The translations under genes and the position numbers were made by a program. A stretch of 64,000 nt of DNA from an uncultured Acidobacteriota bacterium (GTDB lineage: Bacteria; Acidobacteriota; Terriglobia; Terriglobales; Acidobacteriaceae): positions 1-64,000 of the forward strand of contig CAIQPK010000003.1 of the NCBI GenBank assembly GCA_903873705.1, read 5' to 3'. Below are positions 6,790 through 15,395 of this stretch, piece after piece (the first letter of the stretch is position 1; every line of letters begins with the position of its first letter). Below the pieces are notes generated by a model that saw only the letters and a list, made by a program, of their open reading frames with translations, was not told the DNA's origin and searched no databases.

Positions 6790-8408
6790 TGGACACTCAG
6801 ATTCTGGGGTTGAATGAGGAATCGCGAGACCGGGCGTTTCGTGCGTTTCTGGATGCGCATCTTGACCAGGAGATGCTGCGGTTTACGACGGCGGGCAGCG
6901 TTGACGATGGCAAGAGCACCCTGATCGGGAGGCTGCTGCACGACACGAAAAGTGTGTACGAGGATCAACTGGCGTCGATCCGCGCGAGCCGTGTGAACCG
7001 TGCGGGCGCGGGGATGGTTGACCTGTCACTGCTGACGGATGGGTTGAAGTCGGAGCGCGAGCAAGGCATCACGATCGATGTGGCTTACCGCTACTTTTCT
7101 ACGTCCAAAAGGAAGTTCATCATCGCCGACACGCCCGGGCACGAGCAGTACACGCGCAACATGGCGACGGGGGCATCGACGGCGGACGTGGCGATTGTGC
7201 TGATCGATGCCAGGGCATTTGTGAAGCTCGGCACGCTGCTGCCGCAGTCGCGGCGCCATACCTACATTGCAAGCCTGCTGCGGATTCCGCACGTGGTGGC
7301 TGCGGTGAACAAGATGGACATCGTGGACTACGACGCGGCAGTGTTTGATCGCATCTGCGGCGAGTTCACGGCGTTGGCGACGAAGCTGGGGCTGAAGAGT
7401 GTTGAGGTGATTCCGATCAGCGCGTTGATTGGGGACAACGTGGTTGAGCCCAGCAAGGCCATGCCGTGGTATTCCGGGCCGACGCTATTGGAGTACCTCG
7501 AGACGGTGCCGCTGCGGGGAGATGAAGTGGGCGGTCCGCTGCGCTTTCCTATCCAGCTGGTGGTGCGGCCCGATGCCAACTTTCGCGGATTTGCAGGACG
7601 TGTAGAGCGCGGCGAAGTACGGCCCGGCATGCGCGTGAAAGCGTTGCCGAGTGGGCGCGTGACGCGGGTGAAGACGATTGTGACGTACGACGGCGAATTG
7701 AAGGCCGCAACGGCGCCGCGAGCGGTGACCCTGGAGCTGGAAGACGAGATCGACTTGAGCCGCGGTGAAATGCTGGTGGCGGAAGCTGAAGCTGCGCCGC
7801 ACATCAGCAATGGCTTTCGCGCTATGGCCGTGTGGATGCATGAGTCGCCGCTGAGCGTGGGACAAACCTATCTTGCGAAGCACACCACTCGGACGGTGCG
7901 CGCGACGGTAAAGGCGATCCAGTATCGGATGGATGTGATTTCGGCGGAGCGTGTGACGGCCGATGAACTCCACATGAACGACATTGCCGAGGTGGAGTTC
8001 GAGACGAGCCTGCCGCTGTTCTTTGACGCGTATGCCGACTCCCGCGAGATGGGTGCGTTCATCCTGATTGATGCGGTGAGCAACGCTACCGTGGGCGCGG
8101 GGATGATTGTGGCTGCGGTGGATGAGGCGCCGGACGCGGCGGCGGCGACGCACGGAGCGGAGTTCCACCTGGTGAGCGGCGGTGCGGCTGCGGCGAAGGC
8201 GCTGCAGGTGAAGCTGGAGATTCGCGGCGAGCGCGTGGTGATCGTCGACGACGCGCTGATTCCTGAAGCAACGTTGCCAGCAGTGGCGCGCGCGCTTCAC
8301 CTGGCGGGCGTGACGGCTATCTCTGCACGTGAGAATTTGAGCGCGGAGACGCTGGCTGAGTTGCGACGCGTGGCCGGCGCAAGTTTTGTTGAAGGCGAGG
8401 GACGGTGA
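6789..8408 (+). CDS. cysN: Sulfate adenylyltransferase subunit 1 (GTPase) with C-terminal extension
   Basis: EF-Tu-like GTPase that drives APS synthesis by CysD. Motifs are G1 GSVDDGKST (about 37), G3 DTPGHEQYTRNMA and G4 NKMD, followed by two beta-barrel domains to about residue 430. At 539 residues it is longer than a stand-alone CysN (about 475). The last 100 residues (VSGGAAAAKALQVKLEI onward) occupy the place of the APS kinase domain in CysNC fusions but contain no Walker A motif, so APS kinase activity is not expected. This agrees with the APS-type reductase next door. The cysH start overlaps its stop. Confidence 0.93.
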   Translation: MDTQILGLNEESRDRAFRAFLDAHLDQEMLRFTTAGSVDDGKSTLIGRLLHDTKSVYEDQLASIRASRVNRAGAGMVDLSLLTDGLKSEREQGITIDVAYRYFSTSKRKFIIADTPGHEQYTRNMATGASTADVAIVLIDARAFVKLGTLLPQSRRHTYIASLLRIPHVVAAVNKMDIVDYDAAVFDRICGEFTALATKLGLKSVEVIPISALIGDNVVEPSKAMPWYSGPTLLEYLETVPLRGDEVGGPLRFPIQLVVRPDANFRGFAGRVERGEVRPGMRVKALPSGRVTRVKTIVTYDGELKAATAPRAVTLELEDEIDLSRGEMLVAEAEAAPHISNGFRAMAVWMHESPLSVGQTYLAKHTTRTVRATVKAIQYRMDVISAERVTADELHMNDIAEVEFETSLPLFFDAYADSREMGAFILIDAVSNATVGAGMIVAAVDEAPDAAAATHGAEFHLVSGGAAAAKALQVKLEIRGERVVIVDDALIPEATLPAVARALHLAGVTAISARENLSAETLAELRRVAGASFVEGEGR

Positions 8409-9097
8409 TGAGCTTAGTTACTGCGAATCCGGAGACGATGACGGCTGAGGAGTTGGTGGCCGACGTGGTGCGGCAGGCCAAGGCAGGTGAAGTTTGCCTG
8501 ACGAGCAGCTTTCAGACCGAAGATATGGTCGTGCTGCACATGTTGCGGCAACACCTGGCGGATGTGCCGGTGATCTTTCTGGAGACGGGTTACCACTTCA
8601 AGGAACTGATTGCTTATCGCGATCGCATGACCGCGGAGTGGGGATTGAACCTCATCAACGCGATGCCGAAGACAACACTCGCAGAGCATGAAGGACAGTT
8701 TGGCCTGCTGCATATCGTCGAGCCGACCAAGTGCTGCGCGATTCGCAAGGTGGAACCGCTGATGCGGTCGCTGGAGCCTTATGCATGGTGGTTTACGGGG
8801 CTGCGACGGGAGCAGTCGCCGACGCGGGCGGGGCTGCAGAAGATCGAAGACCATAAATTGCCGACCGGCAAGATGATGAAAAAGGTCAGCGTACTCGCCG
8901 ACTGGGAGTGGGCACGTGTGGAGGCCTATGCGGCGGAGCATGGGATTCCGCGGCTGGCGCTTTACGACCAGGGCTATACGAGCATCGGGTGCGAGCCGTG
9001 CACGGCGATTCCCGCAGCCGGCGCCGATGCGCGCAGCGGGCGCTGGGGCGGCAATAAGCTGGAATGCGGCATTCATACTTTTTCTGAAAAAGCGTAA
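8408..9097 (+). CDS. cysH: Assimilatory adenylylsulfate (APS) reductase
   Basis: Thioredoxin-dependent reduction of APS to sulfite and AMP. The 229 residues show SSFQTEDMVVLHML, ETGYHFKE, the Cys pair PTKCCAIRK (about 112), RREQSPTR, the second Cys pair IGCEPCTAIP (about 197) and the C-terminal ECGIH catalytic Cys. The CC...CxxC set binds a [4Fe-4S] cluster and marks an APS rather than PAPS reductase. The ATG at 8408 overlaps the cysN stop (TGATG); a GTG three bases earlier is the alternative. Confidence 0.93.
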   Translation: MSLVTANPETMTAEELVADVVRQAKAGEVCLTSSFQTEDMVVLHMLRQHLADVPVIFLETGYHFKELIAYRDRMTAEWGLNLINAMPKTTLAEHEGQFGLLHIVEPTKCCAIRKVEPLMRSLEPYAWWFTGLRREQSPTRAGLQKIEDHKLPTGKMMKKVSVLADWEWARVEAYAAEHGIPRLALYDQGYTSIGCEPCTAIPAAGADARSGRWGGNKLECGIHTFSEKA

Positions 9098-9126
9098 AGT
9101 CTTCAGATACGGTTTGGGGTCAACGC

Positions 9127-10176
9127 ATGATAGAGCGGCGAAAAATCTGCCGGGTGTGGGAGCGTGGCGATGTGGCTGCGCTGGTGACACTGGTGCGCAT
9201 TGAAGGCTCAAGCTACCGACGAGTGGGCGCACGGCTGCTGATTGCGGCGAATGGCGAGTACGCGGGGAACATCTCCGGCGGGTGCCTTGAGGCCGAAGTG
9301 ATTCGCAAGGCAAAGTGGCTGGTGCGCGATGGACGCGCCGTGGTGGAGCGTTACTCGACGCTGTTCGATGACACGGGCGATATTCCCTATGGGCTGGGGT
9401 GTGGGGGCACGGTCGATCTGTTGATTGAGCCGGCGGCAACGCCGGAGTGTGCGGCGCTGATATCGGCGATGCAGGCGTCGCTTCGGCGTGAGCAGCGGAC
9501 GGTGGTGACGTGGCTGCCTCAGGATGGCAGGCCGATGCGGCGGGAGATTCTGGATCACCATGGTGCGCAGTTTTTTTGCAGTGAGGGCGTGAGTGATGTG
9601 GAGTCGATACCCTTTGCGGAGAGCTTTGATGCACCGCAGCGGTTGTTTGTGATGGGTGCCGGTGATGATGCGCAGCCTATGGTGCGGGTGGCTGCGTCGC
9701 TGGGATGGAGTGTAATTGTTATTGACGGACGCACGCAGTGGGCGCGGGTGGAGCGCTTTCCTGAGGCGGAGCAGGTGCTCGCGACGCTGGACGCTGCCGA
9801 TGTGAATGAAGACGATGCCGTGGTGTTGATGACGCACAGCTATGAGCAGGACCGCGCATGGCTCGCGGCGTTGTTGCCTCGGACTCCCCGATACCTGGGG
9901 TTGCTGGGGGCGAGGCATAGGAGTGCGCTGGTGTTGCATGAAGCAGCGGCGATTTTGGGATGGCCCGTTGCGCGGGCTTGCGAAGGTCTGTTCGCGCCGG
10001 TGGGACTGGATATCGGCGGCGATGGCGCGGAGGCGATTGCGCTGGCGACGATCGCGGAGATACAGGCTTGCTGTGAAGGCAAGCTCGGAGTGTCGCGCAG
10101 GCTGACGCCGGCGATGGTGGCGGAGCGGCTAGCCGAGGGTGGGGCGGAGCGGTATCCGTCGCAGTGCGCGCTCTAA
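9127..10176 (+). CDS. xdhC: XdhC/CoxI-family molybdenum-cofactor maturation protein
   Basis: A 349-residue XdhC-family protein. The N-terminal domain has YAGNISGGCLEAEV (about 40-53) and IPYGLGCGGTVDLLIEP (about 90). The C-terminal Rossmann domain starts at LFVMGAGDDA and continues through LGLLGARHR and VGLDIGGDGAEAIAL. Family members bind Mo cofactor, promote its sulfuration and insert it into xanthine-dehydrogenase-type enzymes. The gene follows cysH by 29 bases and converges on the molybdenum hydroxylase operon, its likely client, with only one base between the two stop codons. Confidence 0.9.
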   Translation: MIERRKICRVWERGDVAALVTLVRIEGSSYRRVGARLLIAANGEYAGNISGGCLEAEVIRKAKWLVRDGRAVVERYSTLFDDTGDIPYGLGCGGTVDLLIEPAATPECAALISAMQASLRREQRTVVTWLPQDGRPMRREILDHHGAQFFCSEGVSDVESIPFAESFDAPQRLFVMGAGDDAQPMVRVAASLGWSVIVIDGRTQWARVERFPEAEQVLATLDAADVNEDDAVVLMTHSYEQDRAWLAALLPRTPRYLGLLGARHRSALVLHEAAAILGWPVARACEGLFAPVGLDIGGDGAEAIALATIAEIQACCEGKLGVSRRLTPAMVAERLAEGGAERYPSQCAL

Positions 10177-10177
10177 T

Positions 10178-11038
10178 TTAGAGCAGCGAGCGCAGGAACT
10201 CTTCCAACAAATTTTCAGCGACGGCGGCACGGTACTTGGCCGTGGAGCGAATGTCGTCGATGGGCTTGGCTTCGCTCGCGAGGGCGGCACGGGCAGCGCG
10301 GATGGTGTCTTCGTTGATGGGCTGGCTAATGAGGACGACTTCGGCCGCGGTGCAGCGGGTGGGGCGGTCGGCGAGTGAGGCGGCTCCCAGGCGAATGTCG
10401 GTGATGATGTCACCGTCCATCTTTGCAACAGCGGCGAGCGCGACTTTCGAAATGGCCTGAGCGTTGCGCGTACCGACTTTGCGGATGTAGTGGCGATAGT
10501 CGGCGAACGTACGCGGGAGAGTGATGGTGTGGACGAGCTCGTCCGGGCGCAGGGCGGTGCGCTTGTAGCCGAGGTGGAAGTCGGCGTAGGGTAACGTGCG
10601 CCTGCCGGTAGTGCTGACGAGAGTGATGGTGGCGCCGTAGGCGAGGAGCGCAGGCGGTGTGTCGGCGGCGGGGGAGGCGTTGCAGATGTTGCCGCCGAGG
10701 GTGCCGCGGTTCTGGTTGGCGACCGAGCCGGTCCATGATGCGGACTGGATGAGGAGAGGGAGGTCGCGTGCGATGTCGACGCTGCGGCGGATGTCGGTGA
10801 AAGTGGTGCCGGCGCCGATGTGGATGGCGTCGCCTTCGACGCGGATGAAGCGGAGCTCGGCAAGGTGCTGGATGGAGATGAGCGAGCGCTGCGCGAGGCG
10901 GCCGATGCCGAGGGCGACCATCAACTCGGTGCCGCCGGCGATCGGGGTGTGCTTGCCGGGTTCGGCGGCGAGTTGGGTGAGGACCGCGTCGAGGGTTTCG
11001 GGGGCGGTGAGGTCGAATTGTGAAACGTCAGAGCGCAT
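10178..11038 (-). CDS. Molybdenum hydroxylase FAD subunit (CoxM/XdhB type)
   Basis: A 286-residue FAD-binding subunit of a xanthine-dehydrogenase-like molybdenum hydroxylase, passing electrons from the Fe-S subunit to an acceptor. AGGTELMVALGIG (about 34) and GGNICNASPAADTPPALLA (about 114) are the two FAD-pyrophosphate motifs of the FAD_binding_5 family; the CO-dehydrogenase C-terminal domain follows. Its ATG overlaps the stop of the [2Fe-2S] gene (TAATG). Last gene of the hydroxylase operon. Confidence 0.92.
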   Translation of the reverse strand: MRSDVSQFDLTAPETLDAVLTQLAAEPGKHTPIAGGTELMVALGIGRLAQRSLISIQHLAELRFIRVEGDAIHIGAGTTFTDIRRSVDIARDLPLLIQSASWTGSVANQNRGTLGGNICNASPAADTPPALLAYGATITLVSTTGRRTLPYADFHLGYKRTALRPDELVHTITLPRTFADYRHYIRKVGTRNAQAISKVALAAVAKMDGDIITDIRLGAASLADRPTRCTAAEVVLISQPINEDTIRAARAALASEAKPIDDIRSTAKYRAAVAENLLEEFLRSLL

Positions 11039-11526
11039 TAGCGGCTGGTCCCGGCAAGTTCTGGATCAGTGATTGTGGCGGCTGCCTGTACGGCTTCGAA
11101 GATGCGCATGTAGCCGGTACAGCGGCAGAGATTGCCGGCGAGGCCTTCCTGGATCTGCTCCATGGTGGGGTTCGGATATTTGTCGAGCAGATGCTGGGTG
11201 GCGAGGATCATGCCGGGAGTGCAGATGCCGCACTGCGCGCCGCCTTTTTCCAGGAAGCATTGCTGGATGGGGTGGAGGCGGCCTTCGGTCGAGACGCCTT
11301 CGATGGTGCAGAGCTTGGCGCCTTCGGCCTGCAGCGCGGGAACGAGGCAGGAGTTGACTAGCTCGCCGTCGAGCAGGACGGCGCAGGCACCGCACTCGCC
11401 TTCGCCGCAGCCTTCCTTGGTGCCGGTGAGGTGAAGGTCTTCACGCAGGACGTCAAGGAGACGCTTCATCGGCGGGACGTCGATGGTCTTAGTGGTGCCG
11501 TTGATGGTGAAAGTAATAGAAGTCAT
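11038..11526 (-). CDS. Molybdenum hydroxylase [2Fe-2S] subunit (CoxS/XdhA type)
   Basis: A 162-residue electron-transfer subunit with two [2Fe-2S] clusters. The plant-ferredoxin-type cluster is GCGEGECGACAVLLDGE with its fourth Cys in VNSCLVP. The C-terminal helical cluster uses CGICTPGMILA and NLCRCTGY. Length is normal for the family. It lies three bases downstream of the small 11530-11862 gene and overlaps the FAD subunit start, so it is co-translated. The physiological substrate cannot be read from this subunit. Confidence 0.94.
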   Translation of the reverse strand: MTSITFTINGTTKTIDVPPMKRLLDVLREDLHLTGTKEGCGEGECGACAVLLDGELVNSCLVPALQAEGAKLCTIEGVSTEGRLHPIQQCFLEKGGAQCGICTPGMILATQHLLDKYPNPTMEQIQEGLAGNLCRCTGYMRIFEAVQAAATITDPELAGTSR

Positions 11527-11529
11527 AAG

Positions 11530-11862
11530 CTAGGGCGAATCGTACTCGTATTTGTCGATGAGTCTGCCGTCTCCGTCATAGAAGAATGCCCAGTACTGTG
11601 GCACTATCGGCGCCAGGGGATGCGCATAAACAAATTCCTTTTCACAGCCAGAGGCTTGCATGTCACCAAGAGAGGAACCGCATTTGCCCGAACGCCAAGG
11701 CGTTCCAAGCTGAGCGGACATCTCGTTCGCTGTTGTGCCCTTTGTGGCTGCCTGAAATTCATTCTTTATGCGGTGCAGACGCGACAACTTTAAGCCACCT
11801 ACGCCGACTATAAGAGCCGTCGCAAGGAGAAGCAGCGTCCGCTTCATAGCGCCGCTCTTCAT
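11530..11862 (-). CDS. Small membrane-anchored protein inside the molybdenum hydroxylase operon
   Basis: 110 residues. Its ATG at 11862 overlaps the large-subunit stop (ATGA), which fixes the start. Residues 6-23 (MKRTLLLLATALIVGVGG) form an N-terminal membrane anchor or signal. The rest is periplasmic-type with two Cys (GKCGSSLG and SGCEKEF) that could form a disulfide, and LGTPWRSG is reminiscent of the turn in SmpA/BamE-like folds. It ends FFYDGDGRLIDKYEY. No molybdenum-enzyme subunit of this kind is known to me. It may be an unrelated lipoprotein-like gene captured in the operon. Confidence 0.7.
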   Translation of the reverse strand: MKSGAMKRTLLLLATALIVGVGGLKLSRLHRIKNEFQAATKGTTANEMSAQLGTPWRSGKCGSSLGDMQASGCEKEFVYAHPLAPIVPQYWAFFYDGDGRLIDKYEYDSP

Positions 11863-14231
11863 GCGGTCACCTCTTCGACGCGGGTGTCGCGGTCGACGGT
11901 TAGGTTGAAGTCTTCGCTGCCGCCGTGCGGGTGGCCGAGGGAGGTGAGGCGTTCGAAGATGTCTTCGGGCAGGACGGGGATGGTGTTGAAGGCGATGCCG
12001 GTGGCGTTTTCGATAGCGTTCAGGATGGCGGGTGCGGGGCCGTCCATGGGGAGCTCGCCGATGCCTTTGGCGCCTTCGGGGCCGTGGATGCAGGGGACTT
12101 CTTCGAAGTGAATATGGATGGGCGGAAGGTCCGCGCTGGTGGGCATGATGTAGTTGGTCATCTGGTTGTTCATCATGCGGCCGTCTTTCCACATGCACTT
12201 TTCGTAGATGGCGTAGCCGATGCCCTGCGCGACGCCGCCTTCGATCTGGCCCTTGGCAAGGACGGGGTGGATGACTTTGCCGACTTCCTGGAGCGCGTCG
12301 AAGCGCGTGACCGTGGCCATATAGGTGTTGAGGTCGACGGCGACTTCGGCGACGTAAACGGCCCAGGCGTAGCCGGGGTAGGCGTCGCCGCGATAGAGCT
12401 GGTCGTCCCAGAAGATCTTGGTGGGCGGCTCGTAGCGGACGGAGCTGCGCAGGGTGCCATGCTCGGCGAGGTAGCTCTTGACGCAGGCCTTGAATTCGTC
12501 GGAGGAGTGGTGCTCAGATAAGCCCGCGGCGCGGAGGGTCTCGAGCATCTTCTTACCAGCGCGTTCGATAAGCTTGCCGACGATCATCGCGGTGCGGCTG
12601 GCGACAGTCGGTCCGGAGTTAGGCACGAATTTTGTGTCGGGCTGATGGAAGATCACATCTTCGTACGCGATGCCCAGCGCCTGTGCGCCGACCTGGCAGA
12701 GGATGGTCTGCGTGCCCTGGCCGAACTCGGTGGAGGACACGAGGATTTGGGCGCGGCCGTCGGGGAGGGCGTCGAGGTAGACGACGGAGTTGAGGCGCGC
12801 TTCGCCTGAGCCGGTGAAGCCGGCGCCGTGCATGAAGGCGGCGAAGCCGACACCGCGCTTGATGGCGGAACCCTTGTTGGACTCGGCGAAGCGGGCGAGT
12901 TTTTCGTGGTAGCCGGCTTCATTGAGCGCGCGGGTGAGCATGTGTTGCATGTCGACGGGGTCGGATAGCAGCTGGCCGGTGGCGGTGGTGTCGCCGGTGG
13001 TGAGGAAGTTGCGACGACGGAGCTCTTCCGGGGTGAGGCCGATGGTTTTGGCGATTTTGTCCATGTGGCGCTCGATGCCGAAGATGGACTGCGGAGCGCC
13101 GAAGCCGCGGAACGCGCCGTGCGGCGGCAGGTTGGTCGCCATCGCTTTACCCCGCACGCGGATGAACGGCCACTTATAGGGCCCGGGCGCGTGGATGGTG
13201 CCGCGGGAGAGGACGACGGGCGAGAGTGTGGCGTAGGCGCCGCCGTCGATGGCGAAGTCGATGGTGCCGGCCAGGAGTTTGCCGTCTTTTGAGACCGCCG
13301 TGCGATGGCGCGTGCGCGAGGGGTGACGCTTGGTGGTGGCGGCCATGTCCTCGGCGCGGTCGTACGTGATCTTGACCGGGTGGCCGCACTTCATGGCCAG
13401 CAGCGCGGCGTGCGAGCCGATGACGGAGGGAAAGTCTTCCTTGCCGCCGAAGGCGCCGCCGGTTTCGGTCTGGATGACGCGGCACTTTTCTTCGGGCAGG
13501 TTGAAGACGAGCGTGAGCGCGTGGACGAGGTAGTAGGGGCACTGCATCGAGCCGCGGACGCAAACGCTTTCGATGTTGCCCGTGGCGTCGCGGAAACACT
13601 CGGCGATGACGCCGTTGTTTTCGATGTACAGCTGCTCCTGCGCGCCGGTGGCGTACTCGCCTTCGATGATGAAGTCGGCGGCTTCGAAGGCCGCGGCGAT
13701 TCCGTCTTCGGTTTCTTCGGCGGTGCCGGAGTACATCAGGTACTGGCGGAAACAGTTGGCGGTACCGCCTGCGTCAGAACCCGGCCAGATAATGCGGGCA
13801 GCGTCGTTGTTCTCGACGGCGGCCTCGGATTCTTCGATGGTGAAGACGCCGGGAAGTTCGTCGTACTCAATGTGGACCGCCTTGAGCGCAGCGAGCAACG
13901 CGATCTTGTCAGGGTGCGCGATCAGCAGAATCGGTTCTTCAGGATGATTGACCATGCCGTCGGCGAGGCAGGGATGGTCCTTGGTGAGGTGGACGATGGT
14001 GTTCTCGCCGGGGATGTCGGCCGGGCGGACGATGCAGTATGCGTCCCAGTTGATCTCTTCGCCGAAGGTGATGCTGCGGATGGTGCCGCGTGCGACGGCG
14101 GAACGAACGGTGGCGCCGAACCACATGCCGGGAAGTGAAAGGTCGTCGATGTACTGTGCTTCCCCAAGGACCTTGGCGCGGCCCTCCTTGCGAATAGGAG
14201 AGGTGCCGATGATGGGGGATTGATGCGACAT
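11859..14231 (-). CDS. Molybdenum hydroxylase large (molybdopterin-binding) subunit, xanthine dehydrogenase family
   Basis: About 790 residues carrying the Mo active site. GGAFGGKEDFP (about 260), GAFRGFGAPQ (about 370), TEFGQGTQT (about 500), EGGVAQGIGYA and KGIGELPMDGPAPA (with the catalytic Glu) are the family motifs. The Arg in AFRGFG corresponds to the substrate-orienting Arg of xanthine oxidase, so an N-heterocyclic substrate is plausible, but I cannot name it. I chose ATG 14231; a TTG at 14264 would add 11 residues. It heads the order large-small extra-[2Fe-2S]-FAD and is served presumably by the convergent xdhC. Confidence 0.92.
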   Translation of the reverse strand: MSHQSPIIGTSPIRKEGRAKVLGEAQYIDDLSLPGMWFGATVRSAVARGTIRSITFGEEINWDAYCIVRPADIPGENTIVHLTKDHPCLADGMVNHPEEPILLIAHPDKIALLAALKAVHIEYDELPGVFTIEESEAAVENNDAARIIWPGSDAGGTANCFRQYLMYSGTAEETEDGIAAAFEAADFIIEGEYATGAQEQLYIENNGVIAECFRDATGNIESVCVRGSMQCPYYLVHALTLVFNLPEEKCRVIQTETGGAFGGKEDFPSVIGSHAALLAMKCGHPVKITYDRAEDMAATTKRHPSRTRHRTAVSKDGKLLAGTIDFAIDGGAYATLSPVVLSRGTIHAPGPYKWPFIRVRGKAMATNLPPHGAFRGFGAPQSIFGIERHMDKIAKTIGLTPEELRRRNFLTTGDTTATGQLLSDPVDMQHMLTRALNEAGYHEKLARFAESNKGSAIKRGVGFAAFMHGAGFTGSGEARLNSVVYLDALPDGRAQILVSSTEFGQGTQTILCQVGAQALGIAYEDVIFHQPDTKFVPNSGPTVASRTAMIVGKLIERAGKKMLETLRAAGLSEHHSSDEFKACVKSYLAEHGTLRSSVRYEPPTKIFWDDQLYRGDAYPGYAWAVYVAEVAVDLNTYMATVTRFDALQEVGKVIHPVLAKGQIEGGVAQGIGYAIYEKCMWKDGRMMNNQMTNYIMPTSADLPPIHIHFEEVPCIHGPEGAKGIGELPMDGPAPAILNAIENATGIAFNTIPVLPEDIFERLTSLGHPHGGSEDFNLTVDRDTRVEEVTA

Positions 14232-14311
14232 AAAGTGTCTGGCCTTACCGTTTTGGGTATCCAAGAAGGATAGTACAAACCAGCTTTGGCGTCATGCTTT
14301 GGTTAGCGTGA

Positions 14312-14566
14312 CTAACGGCCCTGGGCGGCGAGTTTGGATTGGATGAGGTCGGCGAGGTGGCCGACGGTCTGCATGGATTCAAGCTCGGCTGTCTGGAACT
14401 TGATGCCGAAGCGAACTTCGACGGCGACGATCAGGTTGATGTGATTGAACGAGTCCCACTCGGGAACCTCGGCCGCCGTAAGGCCGGGAGTGAGGACGAG
14501 GGTGTCGTCGTCGAAGAGGTCGCGAAAGATGGTAGTCAGTTGCGCGTAAATGTCCTGCTGCTGCAT
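14312..14566 (-). CDS. Acyl carrier protein
   Basis: An 84-residue ACP with the 4'-phosphopantetheine attachment motif EWDSFNHINL (Ser near residue 39). Compared with housekeeping AcpP (DSLD) the DSF-N-H motif is typical of stand-alone carrier proteins of specialised pathways. The ribosome binding site is GAGGA just before the ATG. No acyltransferase, ketosynthase or ligase gene lies nearby, so its partner is not in this window. Confidence 0.88.
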   Translation of the reverse strand: MQQQDIYAQLTTIFRDLFDDDTLVLTPGLTAAEVPEWDSFNHINLIVAVEVRFGIKFQTAELESMQTVGHLADLIQSKLAAQGR

Positions 14567-14607
14567 TCGTCCTCGGTTCGGCTTGCCTTAGCACGATTAT
14601 AGCGGCG

Positions 14608-15366
14608 CTAGAAGTGGCGCAGGGTGGGTTGCGGCGGTTCGGACCGGAGAGGGGGCGTCAGGTCAGGGCCCAGCGGAGAAGAGGGCTTGTCGATGGTCTT
14701 CTCAATCGAGCGCGTGACCAAGTCGCGCGAACCCAGGCCGATGGCCAGCGCAAGCGTTAGCACGATGCCGCCGAAGAGGATGCCGAAGGCAAGCTCAACA
14801 ATGCTGCCGCCGATCTGCAGGTGGTCGAGCGCCATGGCACCTGTGAGCACCAGAACCAGCCACTTGACGCCCAGGGAGAGGAAACGGGCGTACTGCAGTT
14901 GAGCATTCACGGCTCCAATGAGCACCGAACGCGCAAGGAAGCGCGCGAGCAGCGTGCCGCCGATCAGCAGCAATACGGCGCCAACGATGTGGGTGAGGTA
15001 CGGGAGGAAGACCAGTGAGAGCGTTCCAGTATCAGAGAAAGAGGCGTTGAACGCGGAGATGCCGAGAGCCAGGCCGGAGAGCACGCAGATCCACAGCGTC
15101 ACGCGGGCGAGCAGCAGCGTGGGCGAGTTGGCGGGTGACCACTCGGAGACGTTGGTCAGGGCGCCCGGCGTCTGGCGGGTGGCAATACGCTCGTCAAAGC
15201 GCATGGCGGTAAGCACCTTGCGGACGACCATGGCCAGCAACGCGCCGATCGCGGCGAGCACGATGACCGCCAGCAGGAGCGCTACCAGTCCCGGCAGAAA
15301 ATTAACCAGCAACACCAGGACGCGGTGAACGGATTGCCGGAGAGCGAATGTGATTTGTTGACCCAT
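14608..15366 (-). CDS. CmpX-like multi-TM protein (conserved TM-helix repeat family)
   Basis: 252 residues with about five hydrophobic segments (about 18-48, 88-106, 120-145, 167-180 and 188-212). They include two Gly/Leu-rich helices preceding an Arg-Lys stretch (FLPGLVALLLAVIVLAA, and FGILFGGIVLTLALAIGLGS followed by RDLV), the hallmark of the conserved TM-helix repeat in CmpX and small mechanosensitive-channel relatives. It lacks an MscS beta domain. AGGAG lies 7 bases before the ATG. It follows the trehalose genes by 29 bases, which fits an envelope or osmotic-stress role; this is inference. Confidence 0.7.
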   Translation of the reverse strand: MGQQITFALRQSVHRVLVLLVNFLPGLVALLLAVIVLAAIGALLAMVVRKVLTAMRFDERIATRQTPGALTNVSEWSPANSPTLLLARVTLWICVLSGLALGISAFNASFSDTGTLSLVFLPYLTHIVGAVLLLIGGTLLARFLARSVLIGAVNAQLQYARFLSLGVKWLVLVLTGAMALDHLQIGGSIVELAFGILFGGIVLTLALAIGLGSRDLVTRSIEKTIDKPSSPLGPDLTPPLRSEPPQPTLRHF

Positions 15367-15395
15367 GATGTGCTCCTGTGGTGCGGATGCGGGCG

